Shown: positions 37,653 to 39,338 of the stretch, piece by piece | How positions within the stretch are numbered: the stretch's first letter is position 1 | Layout: every line of letters starts with the position of its first letter | IMG/VR virus record: IMGVR_UViG_3300032770_000054 | Coordinates: 1 to 39,338 of that record | Reading direction: 5' to 3' (one strand) | DNA from: a virus | Length of the DNA stretch: 39,338 nt | Notes under the pieces: model-generated | What the model saw: the letters and a program-made list of their open reading frames with translations, nothing else | The model's database searches: none | What the model was told of the DNA's origin: nothing | Position numbers and translations under genes: made by a program

Positions 37653-37852
37653 GCTACGCAATCTGTTTCGACTATCCCGAAGCCGACGAGCCCGTGTTCG
37701 CCGGAATGCACAAAGGCGGACTCGGCTGGGCACCGACTCTCAAGACCGCGCTGATCTTCGAGAACGAAGAAGACGCGGCGCGGACCCTCGAGAACGGGTA
37801 TGGCGAACACACCCGCGCCTACGGGGCTGTCGTCGAGGTGGTATCCGCATGA
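37649..37852 (+). CDS. Small hypothetical protein (67 aa)
   Basis: ATG 37649 overlaps the previous stop and has GAAAGGAAG upstream. The product SYAICFDYPEADEPVFAGMH, KGGLGWAPTLKTALIFENEE, DAARTLENGYGEH has an alpha-beta look. No family recognised. Confidence 0.55.
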   Translation: MSYAICFDYPEADEPVFAGMHKGGLGWAPTLKTALIFENEEDAARTLENGYGEHTRAYGAVVEVVSA

Positions 37853-38016
37853 GAACCCTTACTTTTGTGGCGGTTGTGGGGTTGGCGTATGGCCTGTGGG
37901 TCCACGATTGGCAGACCATCCTGGCGTCGTTGGCTGTTGCGGTGATCTGGCCGCTCATCCGAGACGACGTGGGTTCGGCTGGTGAGTTGGAGCGGGCGTG
38001 GGGCGACGACCTGTGA
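37849..38016 (+). CDS. Small membrane protein (55 aa)
   Basis: ATG 37849 overlaps the previous stop (ATGA). Two hydrophobic stretches (LTFVAVVGLAYGLWV, ILASLAVAVIWPLI) flank HDWQT, and the tail is acidic (SAGELERAWGDDL). Likely a two-span membrane protein of unknown role. Confidence 0.55.
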   Translation: MRTLTFVAVVGLAYGLWVHDWQTILASLAVAVIWPLIRDDVGSAGELERAWGDDL

Positions 38017-38099
38017 GGTGTACGTGTTCTAAGGGGCGTCGTTGTCTGGCGTGTATTCTCAGGGACGGGTTGACCAGGCCACAGGAGAACCAGCAGTGA
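38013..38099 (+). CDS. Tiny Cys-rich peptide (28 aa)
   Basis: GTG 38013 overlaps the previous stop. The sequence MRCTCSKGRRCLACILRDGL then TRPQENQQ has a CxC...CxxC pattern that could bind zinc. It contains the ribosome site (AGGAGAA) of the next gene and overlaps it by four bases. Confidence 0.45.
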   Translation: MRCTCSKGRRCLACILRDGLTRPQENQQ

Positions 38100-38449
38100 G
38101 CCACGAAGACACGATTCGCAGCCTGATCGAGAAGTACCGCCAGTTGGACATTTATCACCTCGGCGAACCAGATTTCCCGAAGGCTGAGGCTGCTCTGGAC
38201 GCGCTTGTGGCCGAGAGAGACGAAGCACGCGACGAGGAGAACGTCTGGCACGACATCGCTACTGAGCGGGCGCAGCAACTCGATATATTCAAGGCTGAGA
38301 TCCAACGTCTACGAGACGCACTGGAACACGCAGATGTTCACTTGGCAAAGGCTCTTGGCGGCGGGATTTCGTTCATGACGGTCAAGCACGACGTAGACCA
38401 CGCCCGTCAAGTCATTGCTGCTGCCCTGGCCCGCGAGGAGGACACATGA
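38096..38449 (+). CDS. Mosaic coiled-coil protein (117 aa)
   Basis: GTG 38096 follows AGGAGAA. The product starts SHEDTIRSLIEKYRQLDIYH and has AEAALDALVAERDEARDEEN and EIQRLRDALEHADVHLAKAL. The segments DTIR, LDALVAE and QRLRDALE are shared with the next gene, with which it overlaps by ATGA, so these are paralogues with swapped parts. Function unknown. Confidence 0.6.
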   Translation: MSHEDTIRSLIEKYRQLDIYHLGEPDFPKAEAALDALVAERDEARDEENVWHDIATERAQQLDIFKAEIQRLRDALEHADVHLAKALGGGISFMTVKHDVDHARQVIAAALAREEDT

Positions 38450-38742
38450 CCGACCACGCCGACACGATCCGCCGCGTGCTGAGTAGCCTCGGCCTCGTTC
38501 GTTACGGACGCTTTGAGCGACCGCAGGCCCAGGAAGGACTAGATGCCCTGGACGCGCTTGTGGCCGAGAACCAGCGTCTAAGAGACGCGCTGGAGCAGGC
38601 GCTAGGCGTTATGGGTTACTCGGCGCAGACGCTCACCCTGACTCATAGCGCCCCGAAAGTGGTGCGCCATTTGAGATCAGAGCACAGCCGCATTCACCGC
38701 AAGATGATGGCGGCCGGGGTAAGCGATGGAGACAGCCAGTGA
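38446..38742 (+). CDS. Mosaic coiled-coil protein with GVSDGDS tail (98 aa)
   Basis: The product starts TDHADTIRRVLSSLGLVRYG, continues GLDALDALVAENQRLRDALE and ends HSAPKVVRHLRSEHSRIHRK, MMAAGVSDGDSQ. Its last 97 coding bases up to the final codons are identical to 1-97 of the window. The central DNA matches the 2363 gene. It is the best full-length example of the mosaic family. Function unknown. Confidence 0.65.
   Translation: MTDHADTIRRVLSSLGLVRYGRFERPQAQEGLDALDALVAENQRLRDALEQALGVMGYSAQTLTLTHSAPKVVRHLRSEHSRIHRKMMAAGVSDGDSQ
38640..38736 (+). repeat. 97-bp direct repeat, copy 2
   Basis: Identical to 1-97. It includes the end of the 98-residue gene and most of the start-associated repeat of the gene that follows. 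Confidence 0.9.
38712..38741 (+). promoter_or_regulatory. Start-associated repeat, copy d
   Basis: GGCCGGGGTAAGCGATGGAG, then ACAGCCA and GTG 38739. It has the same 27-base distance from GGCC to the start codon as copies a and b. Confidence 0.7.
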
Positions 38743-38972
38743 GTGTTTCGCCCGAATCAGCCGCGATGCCGCGTCTCATCCGCTCCAGGCTAGAGGACGC
38801 GAGGGATACGGCCCTGCGGAACATCGAGTACCTGCGGAAGGAGAACGGGAAAGCGGTCGTCAAGATCGACGCGCTCCGCGCTGAGATCGCCCACAACGAC
38901 GCCGAGATCGCTGACAACGAAGCTGCGGCGGCGGAAGCTAAGCGGCTGCTGGGCGATGGAGACACCACATGA
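38739..38972 (+). CDS. Small coiled-coil protein with GDGDTT tail (77 aa)
   Basis: GTG 38739 is set by the start-associated repeat and overlaps the previous stop. The product SVSPESAAMPRLIRSRLEDA, RDTALRNIEYLRKENGKAVV, KIDALRAEIAHNDAEIADNE is a regular coiled coil. It ends AAAAEAKRLLGDGDTT, a shortened version of the family tail. Function unknown. Confidence 0.6.
   Translation: MSVSPESAAMPRLIRSRLEDARDTALRNIEYLRKENGKAVVKIDALRAEIAHNDAEIADNEAAAAEAKRLLGDGDTT
38953..38971 (+). promoter_or_regulatory. Start-associated repeat, copy e (short)
   Basis: GCGATGGAGACACCACATG, identical to the end of copy b, without the GGCCGGGGTAA part. It ends in ATG 38969-38971. Confidence 0.7.
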
Positions 38973-39118
38973 GGTACTTCGGCCAGCTTTCATTCTGGCG
39001 CTGCACGCTTCACCCTTGGATCTATCTGCGCTGGCTCGATGACTTGCAGACCGGGAAGCGACTCATTGGCGACCCGCCGCCCGACGAGATTCGCTATCGG
39101 GGTGGAGACACCACATGA
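38969..39118 (+). CDS. Small Trp/Arg-rich protein (49 aa)
   Basis: ATG 38969 overlaps the previous stop (ATGA). The sequence MRYFGQLSFWRCTLHPWIYL, RWLDDLQTGKRLIGDPPPDE ends in RYRGGDTT, again the family tail. The aromatic, basic N-terminal half could associate with membranes. Function unknown. Confidence 0.55.
   Translation: MRYFGQLSFWRCTLHPWIYLRWLDDLQTGKRLIGDPPPDEIRYRGGDTT
39103..39117 (+). promoter_or_regulatory. Start-associated repeat, copy f (short)
   Basis: TGGAGACACCACATG, the last 15 bases of copy b, ending in ATG 39115-39117. Confidence 0.65.
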
Positions 39119-39338
39119 GCGGCGACTATGTGACGGTCAGCGATGCGAATAGACTCGTTCATGACAATCCGAAGCAGTACCGAGCCGCCATGGTTGAGGC
39201 TCCCGGTACACCACTGCTCGATCATCCCGATGCTACCGTCATGCTGTACGCCAAGATAGGGGATGCGACCAACGATCTTCGATCACGTAAGGAAGCCCTC
39301 GTAAACGAGGGTTGGCGCGTGACCTGGGGCAATCTTGG
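39115..39338 (+). CDS. Open gene at right end, probably continuing at position 1
   Basis: ATG 39115 overlaps the previous stop. The visible 74 residues are SGDYVTVSDANRLVHDNPKQ, YRAAMVEAPGTPLLDHPDAT, VMLYAKIGDATNDLRSRKEA, LVNEGWRVTWGNL. Two bases of the next codon remain. Joined to base 1, the frame continues as G-THSAPKVV to the stop at 103, giving a protein of about 108 residues. A perfect inverted repeat CCCTCGT-AA-ACGAGGG lies at 39296-39311. Confidence 0.6.
   Translation, partial: MSGDYVTVSDANRLVHDNPKQYRAAMVEAPGTPLLDHPDATVMLYAKIGDATNDLRSRKEALVNEGWRVTWGNL

Overview
This GC-rich 39.3 kb window looks like an essentially complete genome of an uncultured long-tailed (siphovirus-like) phage. 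Recognisable parts are an HK97-type large terminase, portal, S78 prohead protease and HK97-fold capsid, a tape measure protein preceded by a frameshifted tail assembly chaperone, baseplate and tailspike genes, and a lysis cassette. An Rpf-like transglycosylase, frequent GTG/TTG starts, a probably near-leaderless transcript and actinophage-like gene order suggest an actinobacterial host; this is inference. No integrase, DNA polymerase, primase, helicase or tRNA was recognised.

Layout. 0-5 kb: small mosaic genes, an Rpf-like lysozyme, a DNA methyltransferase carrying an internal LAGLIDADG-type domain, an endonuclease VII-like protein, a replication-type wing protein, and a G-poor non-coding block (4840-5111) just before the packaging genes. 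5.1-20 kb: HNH endonuclease, terminase subunits, an ATP-grasp enzyme, two glycosyltransferases, portal, repeat-rich and glycine-rich virion proteins, protease, capsid, tail tube and connectors. 20-28.5 kb: chaperone with -1 frameshift, tape measure protein, a paralogue of the 13.5 kb virion protein, a baseplate/beta-helix tailspike and a collar fibre. 28.5-33.2 kb: membrane proteins, two cysteine peptidases, an r1t-like holin, a truncated second beta-helix gene and an exonuclease, ending in tandem hairpins. 33.3-39.3 kb: an early-type operon with a ribbon-helix-helix protein, many tiny overlapping genes, a second methyltransferase, an alanine-repeat protein, an ERF annealing protein, zinc-ribbon proteins and the small mosaic gene family.

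Nearly all genes read rightward with 1-4 base stop/start overlaps, so translational coupling is the rule. The exception is a leftward 40-residue secreted or membrane peptide (33155-33277). It has its own AAGGAGG ribosome site and a promoter that overlaps, back to back, the rightward promoter of the ribbon-helix-helix gene, with an 11-base direct repeat 21 bases apart. This divergent control region is the most interesting regulatory element in the window.

The second unusual system is a start-associated repeat (core GCGATGGAGACACC) found six times at gene junctions between 38.7 kb and 2.6 kb if the molecule is circular. It supplies the ribosome site of one gene and the C-terminal tail (GVSDGDT) of the preceding one. 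The last gene runs in frame off the right end into the partial gene at the left end, which supports a circular or circularly permuted molecule.
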